From positions 232,640-296,639 of the forward strand of contig NZ_JACIJS010000006.1 of NCBI RefSeq assembly GCF_014199445.1: 64,000 nucleotides of DNA. Reading direction: 5' to 3'. Below the pieces are notes generated by a model. It worked only from the letters and a program-made list of their open reading frames with translations. It ran no database searches and had not been told where the DNA came from. This DNA comes from Rubricella aquisinus. Lineage in GTDB: Bacteria > Pseudomonadota > Alphaproteobacteria > Rhodobacterales > Rhodobacteraceae. The translations under genes were made by a program, and so were the position numbers. Below are positions 1 to 8,080 of this stretch, one piece after another (positions within the stretch are counted from its first letter, which is position 1; each line of letters begins with the position of its first letter).

Positions 1-545
1 AGCAGCGTCAGCGCCACGGACGGTGCGGCGATGGCGAAGAGCAAAAGGCCCGCAGCAAGGGCCGCGAGCATTGACGGGCGCAGCGCCCCGGCCCAGTCCC
101 GGCAGGCATATTCCGTGGGGCAGAGGGTCGAGGCGGCTTCGGCCAGTTCCGCGCCATGGCAGCGGGTGATTTCCGCATGGAGGGAGCGTTCATCCGCAAA
201 GGAAAACAGGATGCTGCCGCGCCAATGGCGGGCAAGTTCGGCGCGCACCCGATCCGTATCGGTGATCGTCGTGACCGCGACCACCAGCACCAGCCCAAAG
301 CTGCGCCATGGCAGGCACAGATGCTCGGCACAGAATGCGCCGGACAAGAGCCGCGCGCGGTCATCCTGAGCCGGGTTCTGCGCAAGGTCGATGGCATATT
401 GGCGCGGGCGCAGCGGCTGCACCGGGGCCGGGAAGGGTGTGACCGCATCAAAGCCGGGCGAGGATGCACCGACGCGCCCCGCAGGCACCACCCGGGGGGC
501 GGGCACGATGGCTGCCCACTGTTCAGTCTCTGATGTATAGGCCAA
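1..545 (-). CDS. Family 2 glycosyltransferase, N-terminal part (runs off window)
   Basis: About 181 residues are visible; the gene continues past base 1. The visible part is a soluble segment with an LPWR motif near residue 80 and a V/A-rich strand, an acidic-helix segment (FADERSLHAEI), a Cys pair (TLCPTEYACR), and the start of a hydrophobic stretch (AALAAGLLLFAIAAPSVAL). This order resembles the N-terminal regulatory region of Rhodobacteraceae family 2 glycosyltransferases that carry a type II secretion E-like N-domain before their membrane and catalytic parts. The catalytic domain is not in view, so the assignment is inference. I chose a TTG start at 543-545 because AGGGAGGT lies six bases upstream and no in-frame ATG fits. 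A perfect CtrA-type box lies about 45 bases upstream. It is divergent from nothing and is followed upstream by the end of carA. Confidence 0.5.
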   Translation of the reverse strand, partial: MAYTSETEQWAAIVPAPRVVPAGRVGASSPGFDAVTPFPAPVQPLRPRQYAIDLAQNPAQDDRARLLSGAFCAEHLCLPWRSFGLVLVVAVTTITDTDRVRAELARHWRGSILFSFADERSLHAEITRCHGAELAEAASTLCPTEYACRDWAGALRPSMLAALAAGLLLFAIAAPSVALTL

Positions 546-586
546 GCGGCGACCTCCCTGTCGGGATCACCGTCGCATGGCCGAGG

Positions 587-602
587 TTAACGGAGTGTTA
601 AC
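587..602 (-). promoter_or_regulatory. CtrA-type box upstream of the glycosyltransferase
   Basis: TTAACGGAGTGTTAAC matches the full CtrA consensus TTAA-N7-TTAAC and reads as such on both strands. It lies about 42-57 bases upstream of the TTG start at 545 and just after the carA stop, so the glycosyltransferase is its only obvious target. Confidence 0.6.
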
Positions 603-623
603 GAACGTCGAATGGCCCGTCCG

Positions 624-1775
624 TCAGGCCGCCCGATCCATCGACGCCACGAACCGCTCAAACAGATAGAAGCTGTCTTGCGGGCCGGGGCTGGCCTCCG
701 GGTGGTGTTGCACCGAAAACACGGGCCGCCCTTCAACGCGCAACCCGCAATTCGTGCCGTCAAACAGCGACACATGGGTCTGTTTCACGCCCTCGGGCAG
801 CGTGTCTGCGTTCACCGCAAATCCGTGGTTCATCGACGTGATCTCAACCTTACCGGTTTCCACGTCCTGCACGGGATGGTTCACGCCGTGGTGGCCATGG
901 TTCATCTTGATCGTCTCGCCACCCAGCGCGAGCGCGAGCATCTGGTGGCCAAGGCAAATGCCAAACACCGGCAGATCGGTCTGCTCCAGCACCGCGCGGA
1001 TCATCGGCACCGCATAGGCGCCGGTTGCCGCCGGATCACCCGGACCATTGGACAGGAAAATACCCTCTGGCTCATGGGCCATGATCTCTTCAAACGTGGC
1101 AGTGGCGGGCACGACCGTGACGTTACACCCGGCAGAGGTCAGACAGCGCAGGATGTTACGCTTGGCCCCGTAGTCCACGGCGACGACCTTGCGGCCCTTG
1201 CCCTCGCTCGGGGCAAAGCCGCCCGGCCATGCCCACCGCTGATCGGACCATTGATAGGTCTGTCCGGTGGTGACATCCTTTGCCAGATCGGCCCCTTCCA
1301 ACCCGGCGAAGCCAGCGGCCAGCGCGCGCAGCGCCTCAAGGTCGAACTGGCCATCCTCGCGATATTCCAGCGCCACATGCGGCATCCCAAGCGAACGGAT
1401 CATCCGGGTCAGCCGCCGCGTGTCCACACCGCCCATCCCAACCCGGCCCTGCGCGCGCATCCAGTCCTGCAACGTGCCGGTGGAGCGCCAATTGGACGGG
1501 GCGGTCGGATCCCATTTCACCACCATGCCGGAGGCTTGGGCCTGCGGGCCTTCCTCATCTTCCGGGGTCACACCAGTGTTGCCGATATGGGGGAAGGTGA
1601 AGGTGACGATTTGCCCGGCATAGGACGGGTCGGTCATCACTTCCTGATAGCCGGTCATCGCGGTGTTAAAGCACAATTCGGCGGTTTTCACACCCTCGGC
1701 CCCGAAGCCGCGGCCATAGAAAATCGTTCCATCTGCAAGGACAAGGCAGGCGGTCGGGTGGGGTTGAGCGGTCAT
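624..1775 (-). CDS. carA: Carbamoyl-phosphate synthase small subunit
   Basis: 383 residues, the normal CarA length. It hydrolyses glutamine and channels ammonia to CarB for carbamoyl phosphate, feeding pyrimidine and arginine synthesis in the cytoplasm. The N-terminal CPSase small-chain domain (LVLADGTIFYGRGFG, TGYQEVMTDPSYAGQ) is followed by a class I amidotransferase domain with nucleophile Cys274 in GICLGHQ and the C-terminal HHPEASPGP His/Glu pair. I placed the start at ATG 1775, with AAGG seven bases upstream; a longer open frame to 1853 adds a non-conserved leader. carB is not adjacent. It is divergent from the yqeY-like gene with about 180 bases between. Confidence 0.97.
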   Translation of the reverse strand: MTAQPHPTACLVLADGTIFYGRGFGAEGVKTAELCFNTAMTGYQEVMTDPSYAGQIVTFTFPHIGNTGVTPEDEEGPQAQASGMVVKWDPTAPSNWRSTGTLQDWMRAQGRVGMGGVDTRRLTRMIRSLGMPHVALEYREDGQFDLEALRALAAGFAGLEGADLAKDVTTGQTYQWSDQRWAWPGGFAPSEGKGRKVVAVDYGAKRNILRCLTSAGCNVTVVPATATFEEIMAHEPEGIFLSNGPGDPAATGAYAVPMIRAVLEQTDLPVFGICLGHQMLALALGGETIKMNHGHHGVNHPVQDVETGKVEITSMNHGFAVNADTLPEGVKQTHVSLFDGTNCGLRVEGRPVFSVQHHPEASPGPQDSFYLFERFVASMDRAA

Positions 1776-1888
1776 GGCGCACCTTTTTGAGATTTGGCGG
1801 AAGCTACCTTGCGTCCCGCCAAGCGTCAAGAAGGCGCTGAGAATAGATTTCATAGTGAAATCATAAGTTTAGCGAAATCTCTCCAGCC

Positions 1889-1917
1889 TTGCTCCTACTG
1901 AGGGCGATGCGTATAGT
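1889..1917 (+). promoter_or_regulatory. Sigma70-type promoter for the yqeY-like gene
   Basis: TTGCTC (1889-1894), a 17-base spacer and TATAGT (1912-1917), followed by CTGGCGCGAC. The start codon is about 40 bases downstream. The GCGCGAC after the -10 recurs downstream of the DUF2312 and glyQ promoters. Confidence 0.55.
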
Positions 1918-1955
1918 CTGGCGCGACAGATATTCCTAACATGGTGGGTGATTTG

Positions 1956-2411
1956 ATGCTGCGAGAGCGCATTACCAAAGACATGAAAGAGGCGATGAAG
2001 GCGCGCGACAGCCAGCGCCTTGCCACGTTGCGCCTGATTATGGCCGCGGTGAAGGATCGCGACATCGCATCGCGCGGGGATGATGGATCGGAGGGCGTGT
2101 CGGAGGCCGATATCCTCTCTATCCTCGACAAGATGATCCGCCAGCGCGAGGACAGCGCGCGCACCTATGAGGAGGCCGGGCGGCTGGAGCTGGCGGAACA
2201 GGAACGCGCGGAAAGCCAGATCATCGCGGAATTCCTGCCCAAGCAGCTCTCGGCGGAGGAAGTCACCGCCGCCGTGGACGCTGCCCTCAAGGAAGCAAAC
2301 GCAACCTCAATCCGTGACATGGGCAAGGTGATGGGCGTGCTCAAGACACGCTATGCGGGGCAAATGGATTTCGGCAAAGTGGGTGGCGAGGTCAAAAAAC
2401 GGCTGATGTGA
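1956..2411 (+). CDS. GatB/YqeY domain protein
   Basis: 151 residues, a typical stand-alone YqeY length. The protein is all-helical and matches the family throughout (RERITKDMKEAMKARD at the N-terminus; RLATLRLIMAAVKDRDI; QIIAEFLPKQLS; IRDMGKVMGVLK near the C-terminus). The domain is also the C-terminal tRNA-binding tail of GatB amidotransferases; the free-standing protein has no settled biochemical role, and a tRNA-related one is only inferred. I preferred ATG 1956 to ATG 1941 because GGTGGGTG precedes it at normal spacing and the family starts at this point. It converges on the MFS gene with seven bases between stops. Confidence 0.9.
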   Translation: MLRERITKDMKEAMKARDSQRLATLRLIMAAVKDRDIASRGDDGSEGVSEADILSILDKMIRQREDSARTYEEAGRLELAEQERAESQIIAEFLPKQLSAEEVTAAVDAALKEANATSIRDMGKVMGVLKTRYAGQMDFGKVGGEVKKRLM

Positions 2412-2418
2412 GCGCGGC

Positions 2419-3570
2419 TCAGGAGGTTGCGCGCCGCACAAGGGCAATCAGCGGCAGCGTAAGGGCGGCAAGAGCGACAAATGCCGTGCCAAGCCCCGCG
2501 ATCTCCCCCAGAAAGCCCATGATGACCGGGCCGAACAGCAGCCCGCCATAGCCGCAAATGGCGACGGCGGCGACCGCGCGGCCCGCCTCCGGCGCGCGAC
2601 CCGCGCGGGAAAAGGCCAAGGGCGCGATCAGGGCCAGTCCGGCGGCAAGTGGTACGATCGCGGCAAACACGCTCCACCAGACGGGCGACAGGCCAACACC
2701 GGCCATGCCAAGGCCCGCAAGCAGGGTGGACAGCATCAGGGCCCGCCGCGGACCAACCCGCGTGATCAGGTGATCGCCGCTCAGTCGCATGACCACCATC
2801 ACTACCGAAAAGAGGGCCAGTGCCAGCGCCCCACGCTCGGGTGTGGCCAAATGGGTTTCGATCAGAAACACCGCGACCCAATCCAGAAGCGAACCTTCGG
2901 CCACGAAGGCGAACCCGGCAAAAAGCCCGACCGCCAGTACGGGGCCGGTCGGCCAGACAAATTGCGCCCCCACCGCGCGGGGCTGCGGCAGGGACGGGAC
3001 GAGCCGTGCCTGCGCGAACACCGCCGCGCAAAGGCCCACGCCACACATCAGTGCGAAATGGTGCTCCGGCGTCAGATCCAGCGCGATGGCCAATGCACCA
3101 ATGCCTGCGGCCATGCCAAACCCCACGCTCCAGAACCCATGCAGCATCGACATGGTCGAGCGTCCACGCCTGGCCTCGACCTCCGCGCCATAGGCGTTCA
3201 TCGCCAGATCAAGCGATCCGCCAAGCGCGCCAAAAAGGAACAATGCAACGCCGAGAAGGACAGGGCTTGGCATCCACGCCATCAGGGGCAGGGTGGCAGC
3301 CATCCCGATCCCGGCAATGGCCGTCACGCGCGAGGCTCCTTTGGTGTCCGACAGTCGCCCGGTCACGAAAAACGCCGCGACCGCGCCCACGGCCATGTAC
3401 AAAAGGATCAGGCCCAGCATTGCTTCGGTCAGGTCAAACCGGGCCTTGATCGCGGGAATGCGGCTGGCCCAAGTGCCAAACATCGCGCCATTGATCCAGA
3501 AATAGACCAGCGCCGCGATGCGACCCGATGGGATGTCAGGCTGAGCGGAGTGCGCGAGTGATATCGTCAT
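2419..3570 (-). CDS. MFS permease (YbjJ-like)
   Basis: 383 residues with about twelve hydrophobic segments. The first helix contains YFWINGAMFGTWASRIP, followed by the cytoplasmic loop-2 signature GRLSDTKGASR. The N-terminal WASRIPAI pattern is typical of YbjJ-like MFS proteins, whose substrates are not firmly known; a drug or sugar exporter is possible. I started it at ATG 3570, which removes a leader absent from the family. The start lies 35 bases inside the end of the upstream DUF2244 gene, so the two are probably co-transcribed and translationally coupled. Confidence 0.85.
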   Translation of the reverse strand: MTISLAHSAQPDIPSGRIAALVYFWINGAMFGTWASRIPAIKARFDLTEAMLGLILLYMAVGAVAAFFVTGRLSDTKGASRVTAIAGIGMAATLPLMAWMPSPVLLGVALFLFGALGGSLDLAMNAYGAEVEARRGRSTMSMLHGFWSVGFGMAAGIGALAIALDLTPEHHFALMCGVGLCAAVFAQARLVPSLPQPRAVGAQFVWPTGPVLAVGLFAGFAFVAEGSLLDWVAVFLIETHLATPERGALALALFSVVMVVMRLSGDHLITRVGPRRALMLSTLLAGLGMAGVGLSPVWWSVFAAIVPLAAGLALIAPLAFSRAGRAPEAGRAVAAVAICGYGGLLFGPVIMGFLGEIAGLGTAFVALAALTLPLIALVRRATS

Positions 3571-4075
3571 AGAGGCTGGCCCTTGCTTCTGGCGTGAGGA
3601 AAGCCCCAAGTTCGATCCGCCGCCCATTTCCCTTGAGCGTCAGGTATTTCTCGATCTTTGGCGTGTCTTCCAGCGCGACGTCTACCCAATAGGGATTGGC
3701 GTGCCAACGCTTAATCTCTCCGTTTGGCTCGGTCCGGATCACAGTGATGAGATCGGGCCAGATCGACAGCACTTCGCGCAGGTCGGCATCGCGGTAATTG
3801 CGCATCAGACCGGCCCATAGGAGCCACAGCGTTCCGCAGAAAAAGGGCAGCAATCCCCAGCCCACTGGTGTTCCTAGAAACGGGATGAGGGAGAACACGA
3901 ACCCCATCGTCACCAGAAACATCAGCCAGGTGACGCCCTCCTTGCTCAGCGACCGGTGCGGTTGCAGCGTGAGCCGATAGGATGGTGCATCGGCCCGTGC
4001 ATAGGGATCATCCTCAACAGCAAAGGCCGGGGAGGGATCCCCGGCCTTTCCGTTTTTGTCAGCAGGGTCGCTCAT
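3536..4075 (-). CDS. DUF2244 membrane protein
   Basis: 179 residues. After a hydrophilic N-terminus of about 30 residues comes the family core: YRLTLQPHRSLSKEG, two adjacent transmembrane helices (residues about 50-95, including LIPFLGTPVGWGLLPFF), then a soluble strand-rich tail (VIRTEPNGEIKRWHANPYWV). DUF2244 proteins accompany cytochrome oxidase genes in alphaproteobacteria, but their function is unknown. The ATG overlaps the ctaD stop as TGATG, so translation is coupled. An intrinsic-terminator-like hairpin lies within codons 9-18 (4022-4049), before the conserved domain. Confidence 0.88.
   Translation of the reverse strand: MSDPADKNGKAGDPSPAFAVEDDPYARADAPSYRLTLQPHRSLSKEGVTWLMFLVTMGFVFSLIPFLGTPVGWGLLPFFCGTLWLLWAGLMRNYRDADLREVLSIWPDLITVIRTEPNGEIKRWHANPYWVDVALEDTPKIEKYLTLKGNGRRIELGAFLTPEARASLYDDITRALRSA
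4022..4057 (+). terminator. Terminator-like hairpin inside the DUF2244 5' coding region
   Basis: AAAGGCCGGGGA (4022-4033), loop GGGA and TCCCCGGCCTTT (4038-4049) form a perfect 12-bp stem. CCG and five Ts follow on the plus strand. No plus-strand gene ends here. On the minus strand the stem is transcribed between ctaD and the DUF2244 core but lacks a T tail beyond the stem. Confidence 0.5.
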
Positions 4076-5769
4076 CAATGCCCCGGTTGCTTGTCCCACA
4101 TATCCTGCGTCGGGAGCGTCTCAAACGTGTGCTCCGGCGGCGGGTTCGGCAGGGTCCACTCAAGGGTGGGATCGGTGCCTTCGCCCCAATACATCGGCTC
4201 TTCGACCTTGCGGCCGCGCAGCAGCGCATACCCGATGATGCCGAGGAACAGCAGGAAGGACGCGAAGGCGATGAACGCACCGATTGAGGAGATGTAGTTC
4301 CAGTAGGCGAACTGCTCCGGGTAATCGATATAGCGGCGCGGCATACCCTGACGGCCAAGGAAGTGCTGCGGGAAGAAGGTGAGGTTCGCCCCGATGAACA
4401 TCATCCAGAAATGGACCTTGCCCCAGAACTCGGAATACTCGCGGCCCGTCATCTTGGTGAACCAGTAATAGACACCGGCAAAGATACAGAACACGGCACC
4501 AAGGCTCATCACATAATGGAAGTGCGCGACCACATAGTACGTGTCGTGATACACACGGTCCACAGGTGCCTGAGACAGGACAACACCGGTCACACCACCC
4601 ACGGTGAAGAGGAACAGGAAGCCAATCGCCCAGAGCATCGGCACCTTGAACTCAACGGAGCCGCCCCACATCGTCGCGATCCAAGAGAAGATCTTAACCC
4701 CGGTCGGGACCGCGATGACCATCGTGGCCAGCATGAAATAGGACTGCTGGGTGATGGACATGCCCACGGTATACATGTGGTGCGCCCAAACGACGAAGCC
4801 CAGAACACCAATCGCGATCATCGCCAGAACCATCGGCATGTAGCCAAAGATCGGCTTCTTGGAGAAGGTCGCGATGACGTGGCTGATGATGCCGAAGCCC
4901 GGCAGGATCACGATATACACTTCCGGATGGCCAAAGAACCACAGGAGGTGCTGATACAGGACCGGATCACCGCCGTTGGATGCGTCAAAGAATGCCGTGC
5001 CGAAGTTCCGGTCGGTCAGCAGCATGGTGATCGCACCCGCAAGCACCGGCAGCGCCAGAAGGATCAAGAGAGCGGTCACAAGGATGGACCACGCAAACAG
5101 CGGCACCTTGAACATGGTCATGCCGGGGGCACGCATGTTCAGGAATGTGGTGATGATGTTGATCGCCCCAAGGATCGAGGAGGCACCCGACAGGTGCACC
5201 GCGAAAATCGCAAGGTCGGTCGAAATTCCGGCTTCCGTGGTGGAAAGCGGCGCATAGAGCACCCAGCCGATGCCGGAGCCAAGCTGCCCGTTCCCGCCCG
5301 GTGCCACAACAGACGCCACCGCAAGGGAAGACCCCGCCACGAACAGCCAGAAAGACAGGTTGTTCATCCGTGGGAATGCCATATCCGGCGCGCCGATCAT
5401 CAGCGGCATGAAATAGTTGCCGAAGCCGCCAAACAGCGCCGGAATAACCACAAAGAACATCATCAGGATGCCGTGGGCCGTGATCATCACGTTCCACAAG
5501 TGTCCGTTCGGATTACAATTTTCTGCCCCAATGCCGGATATGAACCGTGCAGCGGACTGTCCGCTTTCATCCAAACACATGAACTGCACACCGGGCTCCA
5601 TGAGCTCCATGCGCATGTACACGGTGAACGCGACCGAAATAAAGCCCAACAGGCCCGATACGATCAGGTACAGAATACCGATGTCTTTGTGATTGGTGGA
5701 CATGAACCACCGGGTGAAAAAGCCCGGCTTGTCATGTCCAGCGTCGGCGTGAAGCGTTGCGTCAGCCAT
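4075..5769 (-). CDS. ctaD: Cytochrome c oxidase aa3 subunit I
   Basis: 564 residues with twelve membrane helices. This is the catalytic subunit that reduces O2 at the haem a3-CuB centre in the inner membrane. Visible signatures: [11 protein letters not shown] at the N-terminus; [17 protein letters not shown] carrying the CuB-ligand His and the cross-linking Tyr; [24 protein letters not shown] with the haem ligands. It ends in a hydrophilic tail typical of alphaproteobacterial A-type enzymes. I chose ATG 5769, giving MADATLH, with GGGGAGA upstream. The other oxidase subunits are not in the window. It is the first gene of a run with the DUF2244 gene and the MFS permease. Confidence 0.98.
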   Translation of the reverse strand: MADATLHADAGHDKPGFFTRWFMSTNHKDIGILYLIVSGLLGFISVAFTVYMRMELMEPGVQFMCLDESGQSAARFISGIGAENCNPNGHLWNVMITAHGILMMFFVVIPALFGGFGNYFMPLMIGAPDMAFPRMNNLSFWLFVAGSSLAVASVVAPGGNGQLGSGIGWVLYAPLSTTEAGISTDLAIFAVHLSGASSILGAINIITTFLNMRAPGMTMFKVPLFAWSILVTALLILLALPVLAGAITMLLTDRNFGTAFFDASNGGDPVLYQHLLWFFGHPEVYIVILPGFGIISHVIATFSKKPIFGYMPMVLAMIAIGVLGFVVWAHHMYTVGMSITQQSYFMLATMVIAVPTGVKIFSWIATMWGGSVEFKVPMLWAIGFLFLFTVGGVTGVVLSQAPVDRVYHDTYYVVAHFHYVMSLGAVFCIFAGVYYWFTKMTGREYSEFWGKVHFWMMFIGANLTFFPQHFLGRQGMPRRYIDYPEQFAYWNYISSIGAFIAFASFLLFLGIIGYALLRGRKVEEPMYWGEGTDPTLEWTLPNPPPEHTFETLPTQDMWDKQPGH

Positions 5770-5840
5770 AGAGTGTCTCCCCACACGTTTCATCAGCCTT
5801 CCGAGTCGGAAGTGTGCCGATGTATGCATAATCGAGTTTG

Positions 5841-5869
5841 GTCGTAGCGTTTCGCATACTAATGCTCAA
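5841..5869 (-). promoter_or_regulatory. Candidate promoter for ctaD
   Basis: Read on the minus strand: TTGAGC (5869-5864), 17-base spacer, TACGAC (5846-5841), about 70 bases upstream of the ATG. The -10 is a weak match. Confidence 0.3.
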
Positions 5870-5962
5870 CGCCTAATTGGGCGAAAGCGGGGTGTGAATT
5901 GCCGCAGGCCCTTGAATTTCCACATCGCGGTGCGCGCAGGCAGGGGGTGGAGCCACCCGCAA

Positions 5963-6604
5963 TCAGGTAAACGGGCAGGTTTTGCGCAACGCCGCGTCCA
6001 CATCGTCCATCGTCACTGGCAGCCCCAGATCGACAAGGCTCGTGACTCCATGCCCCTGAATGCCGCACGGCACGATCCCCTCAAAATGGCTCAGGTCCGG
6101 CTCCACATTGATGGAGATACCGTGAAAGCTGACCCATTTGCGCACCCTCAGGCCAATCGCTGCGATCTTATCCTCTCGCGGGGTGCCGTCGGGCAGGGCG
6201 GGTTTGTCCGGGCGGGGAAGCCAGACGCCAACGCGCCCCGGCCGGATTTCTCCCGACAGGTTGAACTCCGCCAGTGTTTCGATCACCCATTTCTCCAGAT
6301 CACGGACAAAGCAGCGCACATCGCGGCCCCGCTTATCCAGATCGACCATGACATAGACCACGCGCTGCCCCGGGCCATGATAGGTGTATTCGCCACCCCG
6401 CCGCGCCTCGTAGACAGGGAAGCGGTCCGGCTCCAGCAGATCGTCACGATTTGCGCTCGTCCCGGCGGTGTAGAGGGGGGGATGTTCCAAAAGCCAAATC
6501 CGCTCAGGCGCTGTGCCGGCGCGAATCTCGGCGACCTGCGCTTCCATCTGCGCCAGCGCGTCGGGATAGGGGACAAGCCCGTCTGAATAGGTCCATTCCA
6601 CCAT
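5963..6604 (-). CDS. lipB: Octanoyl-(ACP) transferase
   Basis: 213 residues, normal LipB length. It transfers octanoyl from ACP to the lipoyl domains of 2-oxoacid dehydrogenases and GcvH, in the cytoplasm. Family blocks are clear: [27 protein letters not shown], the catalytic Lys in [10 protein letters not shown] and the catalytic Cys in [14 protein letters not shown] placed the start at ATG 6604 (MVEWTYSDG); a longer open frame to 6820 overlaps tRNA-Leu and is not protein-like. lipA is not adjacent. Confidence 0.97.
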   Translation of the reverse strand: MVEWTYSDGLVPYPDALAQMEAQVAEIRAGTAPERIWLLEHPPLYTAGTSANRDDLLEPDRFPVYEARRGGEYTYHGPGQRVVYVMVDLDKRGRDVRCFVRDLEKWVIETLAEFNLSGEIRPGRVGVWLPRPDKPALPDGTPREDKIAAIGLRVRKWVSFHGISINVEPDLSHFEGIVPCGIQGHGVTSLVDLGLPVTMDDVDAALRKTCPFT

Positions 6605-6662
6605 CGGGCGGGCCCTCACGAAAAAAGTTTTGCTGACCCTCAATATTCCGCATCGGGGGGGC

Positions 6663-6691
6663 TTCACAACCGCGAAAGGCGGGGCTATACG
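6663..6691 (+). promoter_or_regulatory. Candidate promoter of tRNA-Leu
   Basis: TTCACA (6663-6668), 17 bases, TATACG (6686-6691), about 36 bases before the mature tRNA 5' end. An 8-bp perfect inverted repeat (GCGAATGA, 6703-6710; TCATTCGC, 6717-6724) lies in the predicted leader just before the tRNA. Confidence 0.4.
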
Positions 6692-6727
6692 CTCCCCACC
6701 TCGCGAATGAGAGACATCATTCGCATC

Positions 6728-6814
6728 GCGGTCGTGGCGGAATTGGTAGACGCGCAGCGTTGAGGTCGCTGTGGGGTAACTCCCGTGGAAGTTCGAGTCT
6801 TCTCGACCGCACCA
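6728..6814 (+). tRNA. tRNA-Leu (GAG)
   Basis: 87 bases with encoded CCA. The acceptor stem pairs GCGGTCG with CGACCGC. The D-arm is GCGGAATTGGTAGACGC. The anticodon stem CAGCG/CGCTG encloses loop TTGAGGT, giving anticodon GAG. There is a long variable arm of the class II type and a T-loop GTTCGAGTC. The length, the variable arm and discriminator A agree with leucine. Confidence 0.97.
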
Positions 6815-6818
6815 AAAC

Positions 6819-6854
6819 ACACCCTGAGCCTGTTGGCTCGGGGTGTTTTTGTTT
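6819..6854 (+). terminator. Intrinsic terminator after tRNA-Leu
   Basis: ACACCCTGAGCC (6819-6830), loop TGTT and GGCTCGGGGTGT (6835-6846), followed by TTTTGTTTT. The spacing from the tRNA 3' end is four bases. Confidence 0.85.
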
Positions 6855-6897
6855 TAGGCTGCATCCATGGCAGCCGCCCGCAGGAAGGATGTGCGAC

Positions 6898-7533
6898 ATG
6901 ACTCTGGAAACCTATCCCAGCGCCCATCCCCGGCATCGGCGCGCCGATATGCTTGTGCATGCGGTGGGTCTCATGCTCGTGCTGGGCGTGAGCACTATCC
7001 TGATCGGCAAAGCCGCCGGGGGCGATGCGGCGATGCTGGCGGCGATTGTGGTCTATGCCGCCGCGGCCCTTGCCTCAAACCTTGCCTCATGGGCTTATCA
7101 TTTCCTGCCATGGCATGACAGGCGTGTGCTGTTGCGCCGGATTGATCACGCGGCGATCTATCCCAGCATCGTGGCGACCTTCACCCCGTTTTTCGTTCAC
7201 GCCGGTACGACATGGACCCTGACCCTGCTGGTTCTGTGCTGGCTGCTGACCGGTCTCGCGATATGGAAGAAGCTGACGGATGTGGCGGTGAAATCGCGCT
7301 GGTCCACGGCCTCTTATCTGCTGATCGGGGGATTGGGGCTTTTGGCGATTCCCGATCTGGAGGATGTGCCGCAAGCGACGGTCTGGTTCATCCTCTCGGG
7401 GTCCGTGTCCTATCTCATCGGCACCGCGATCTATGTGCGAAAAGCACTGCCCTACCGCTATGCCATCTGGCACGCATGGGCGAATATGGGTGGGCTTTTG
7501 ATGTTTTTCGGCATTTGGCAGATCGTGGCGTAA
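6898..7533 (+). CDS. Hemolysin III / PAQR family membrane protein
   Basis: 211 residues with seven predicted transmembrane helices. Family landmarks are in order: HAVGLMLVL in helix 1, SNLASWAYHF after helix 2, RRIDHAAIY (the conserved R-x-DH), and a C-terminal His in AIWHAWANMGG. These Ser/His/Asp/His residues correspond to the metal site of PAQR hydrolases. Bacterial members were named after Bacillus hemolysin III, but their in vivo function is unsettled, so haemolysis should not be assumed. ATG 6898 follows AGGAAGG at nine bases; an earlier in-frame ATG at 6889 is too close to that site. It stands alone between tRNA-Leu and a long gap. Confidence 0.88.
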   Translation: MTLETYPSAHPRHRRADMLVHAVGLMLVLGVSTILIGKAAGGDAAMLAAIVVYAAAALASNLASWAYHFLPWHDRRVLLRRIDHAAIYPSIVATFTPFFVHAGTTWTLTLLVLCWLLTGLAIWKKLTDVAVKSRWSTASYLLIGGLGLLAIPDLEDVPQATVWFILSGSVSYLIGTAIYVRKALPYRYAIWHAWANMGGLLMFFGIWQIVA

Positions 7534-8080
7534 TCGGGTCAAACCGTCATTCTATCCTGCCGTGATTCAAATCGGATGCGCGGTCAGTTTTGCCGCCCGA
7601 GGGGCAATAAGCGGTGTTTGTGGGCGGAGTGTGTAGCACGGCCTCACACCACCCTCCGGCGTGGCGTCAAATCATCAAAATCGAGTTTCTACAGCGAAAA
7701 TCCACTGCTGGGTCATGCAGCAATGCATGCTGGCCATACAACTTTAGGTGGTGGACCATTTGAACCCTTATCGAGAAGCTTCGATTTGAGGCGCGCGGAT
7801 AACCATATGGTTTTTATGCGATTAATCTCGAAAATGTGACCAGTGAACCATCCCTGCCGCTCTTGAATGACTGTTGAATTGATGTTGATTTCTGAGCCTT
7901 ACATTCGCGCTTTTCTCCTTATGAGTGTGTTTTTGACGGATCTGGCGCTGTGACGGCGCTGGCACCGATCTGTGACTGGATTCGGAGAGAGACTGACCGT
8001 GAATCGTAAGAAACGGCACCGCCGTGCAGCATGAAGGGTCGGATGCGCATCCGGCCAAAAAATATGAAGGAAGACCTCTA
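7534..8080. other. 547-base gap upstream of the RTX gene
   Basis: I see no credible gene on either strand. From about 7650 to 8060 the sequence is visibly richer in A+T than its surroundings, as expected for a long regulatory region before an acquired or surface gene. A weak inverted repeat (ATCGA-N6-TCGAT) lies near 7770. I see no clear sigma70 pair, CtrA box or riboswitch. Confidence 0.5.

Noticed and set aside
8..469. 153-codon minus-strand frame starting with ATG
   Set aside because: Arg/Pro/Ser-rich shadow; the overlapping frame from TTG 545 has normal composition and a ribosome site.
4363..5847. 494-codon plus-strand open frame
   Set aside because: Antisense shadow of ctaD, His/Arg-rich with no domain.
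7576..7839. Short open frame in the gap before the RTX gene
   Set aside because: No ribosome site, no family resemblance and poor codon use.
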